Positions 51,842 through 52,683 of a stretch of 52,683 bases of DNA are shown piece by piece. Made by a program: the position numbers and the translations under genes. Under the pieces are notes generated by a model, which saw only the letters and a program-made list of their open reading frames with translations, was not told the origin of the DNA and made no database searches. Source of the stretch: Cytophagales bacterium (GTDB lineage Bacteria; Bacteroidota; Bacteroidia; Cytophagales; 172606-1); NCBI GenBank assembly GCA_030446715.1, contig JAUJMU010000018.1, positions 1 to 52,683 on the forward strand, in the 5' to 3' direction. Position 1 is the first letter of the stretch. Every line of letters begins with the position of its first letter.

Positions 51842-52683
51842 ACTTTTATCGTGGACTGCACCCGCTTGATCTTCTCCTTCAGTTCTTCAATATCATCATC
51901 GAGAATGGTGATGTGCCCCATTTTGCGGAAAGGTTTGGTGAACCGCTTGCCGTACAGGTGCGGGTATACCCCATTGATCTGCAGAATCTCTTCCATGCCG
52001 GCGTAAAAGGCTTCGCCGGAGTGGTCTTCTTCGCCCAGCAGGTTCACCATGGCGGCCCGGGTGAGGGTGTCGGTATCGCCAAGGGGCAGCCCCAGAATGG
52101 CCCGGAGGTGCTGCTCAAACTGGGAGGTATAGTTGGCCCGGATCGTGTGGTGGCCGCTGTTGTGCGGCCGCGGCGCTGATTCATTCACCAGCACCTCCCC
52201 TTCCGGCGTCACGAACATCTCCACGGCCAGCAGCCCCACAATCTCCAGATGCTGGGCCACGCCTAATGCAATTTCATTGGCCTGGGCAAGGGTAAACTCG
52301 TCTACGTCGGCGGGGGCCAGCAGATATTCCACCAGATTCTTCACCGGATGAAAAACCAGTTCTACCGGCGGGAATACGGCTACTTCGCCCCGTTCATTGC
52401 GGGCTACAATGACGGAAATCTCCTTTGCCACGTCCACTGCCTTTTCAAGCAGGCTGGGCCCGGGAAAAGCTTTGGGTAAATCATCAACCGACTGGAGCCG
52501 CTGCACGCCCCGGCCGTCGTAGCCCATTGTGCCCAGCTTCTGGAAAGCGGGCAGAAAACCGGCGTGCTCCCGGATTTGCTCCGGGCGGTCAATCAATACG
52601 AAGCCGGAGGTGGGAATTTTGTTGGTCCGGTAAAACTCCTTCTGCACGCGCTTGTCCTGAATGGTGCGGATCACGCGGGGCTG
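51802..52683 (-). CDS. purK: N5-carboxyaminoimidazole ribonucleotide synthase, partial
   Basis: This ATP-grasp enzyme converts AIR, bicarbonate and ATP to N5-CAIR. The frame is open at the right edge, so the N-terminal ~90 residues are missing. The visible part has the ATP-grasp core (DKRVQKEFYRTNKIPTS), KLGTMGYDGRGVQ, VAVFPPVEL, GLLAVEMFVTPEGEVLVNESAPRPHNSGHHT and the C-terminal domain GKRFTKPFRKMGHITI. The final residues derive from the repeat array and are not part of the family. It precedes purE in the same direction. Confidence 0.95.
   Translation of the reverse strand, partial: QPRVIRTIQDKRVQKEFYRTNKIPTSGFVLIDRPEQIREHAGFLPAFQKLGTMGYDGRGVQRLQSVDDLPKAFPGPSLLEKAVDVAKEISVIVARNERGEVAVFPPVELVFHPVKNLVEYLLAPADVDEFTLAQANEIALGVAQHLEIVGLLAVEMFVTPEGEVLVNESAPRPHNSGHHTIRANYTSQFEQHLRAILGLPLGDTDTLTRAAMVNLLGEEDHSGEAFYAGMEEILQINGVYPHLYGKRFTKPFRKMGHITILDDDIEELKEKIKRVQSTIKVITSNEQRITNNP

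Overview
The window looks like chromosomal DNA of a Cytophagales-type member of the Bacteroidota (relatives of Spirosoma, Larkinella or Rudanella). This is inferred from family content. The signs are a type IX secretion C-terminal sorting domain, DUF4838 and YesU/DUF1961 glycan proteins, a lipid A-type UDP-diacylglucosamine hydrolase, a birA | rsfS-ftsH-LUD gene order, TAnnTTTG-type promoter elements, weak or absent Shine-Dalgarno sites, and moderately high GC. I saw no rRNA, tRNA, CRISPR array or replication origin.

Region 1 (1-19.7 kb) is an accessory catabolic locus. A Tat-exported GH20-like protein runs off the left edge. Rightward genes follow: DUF4838 protein, S1-type sulfatase, secreted ceramidase-like amidase and Asp/Glu-type racemase. 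They converge on a leftward operon of eight genes: RidA, 3-hydroxyacyl-CoA dehydrogenase (HAD), FucP-like sugar MFS, GSAM-like aminotransferase, a second degenerate HAD, M19 dipeptidase, cytosolic ceramidase-like amidase and N-acyl-D-amino-acid deacylase lipoprotein. A frameshifted AraC regulator and a YesU-like protein lie on the right flank. Two copies of a direct-repeat operator with 21-bp half-site spacing lie at 657-687 and 17540-17570. They bracket the locus and suggest one AraC regulon. The likely logic is export-side removal of sulfate and glycan, cleavage of N-acyl bonds, uptake, then deacylation, racemisation, transamination and oxidation of an amino-containing ligand. The substrate is unknown.

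Region 2 (19.4-20.5 kb) is a scar: a ceramidase-like gene fragment cut by a decayed IS3-family element. Region 3 (20.5-28.7 kb) holds an ABC-F ATPase, MATE exporter, MFS exporter, two small conserved proteins, a fatty acid desaturase and a LpxL-type acyltransferase. Two near-identical promoter/operator elements (TGACA-N6-TGTCA) occur here. Region 4 (29.4-34.4 kb) holds a 1155-residue type IX-secreted repeat/malectin/ricin protein, then a gene-poor stretch with an orphan terminator and an IS701-like transposase remnant.

Region 5 (34.5-41.8 kb) is housekeeping: birA and rsfS (both frameshifted at homopolymers), ftsH, a LUD protein, lpxH, a beta-propeller-like protein, acpP and a histidine kinase pseudogene. 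Region 6 (42.2-50.7 kb) has a phage-recombination-like protein and an alpha-glucan/trehalose set (malQ, treY, GH57/DUF3536). Region 7 (51.0-52.7 kb) has a small tail-like protein, then purE and purK, the latter leaving the window.

A theme not tied to genes is an intergenic repeat family. Many gaps carry low-complexity arrays of different sequence but the same strict 7-nt period. One is a near-perfect 16.7-copy array that abuts the start codon of the sulfatase gene. Several frameshifts fall at homopolymers, so some apparent pseudogenes may be sequence errors.
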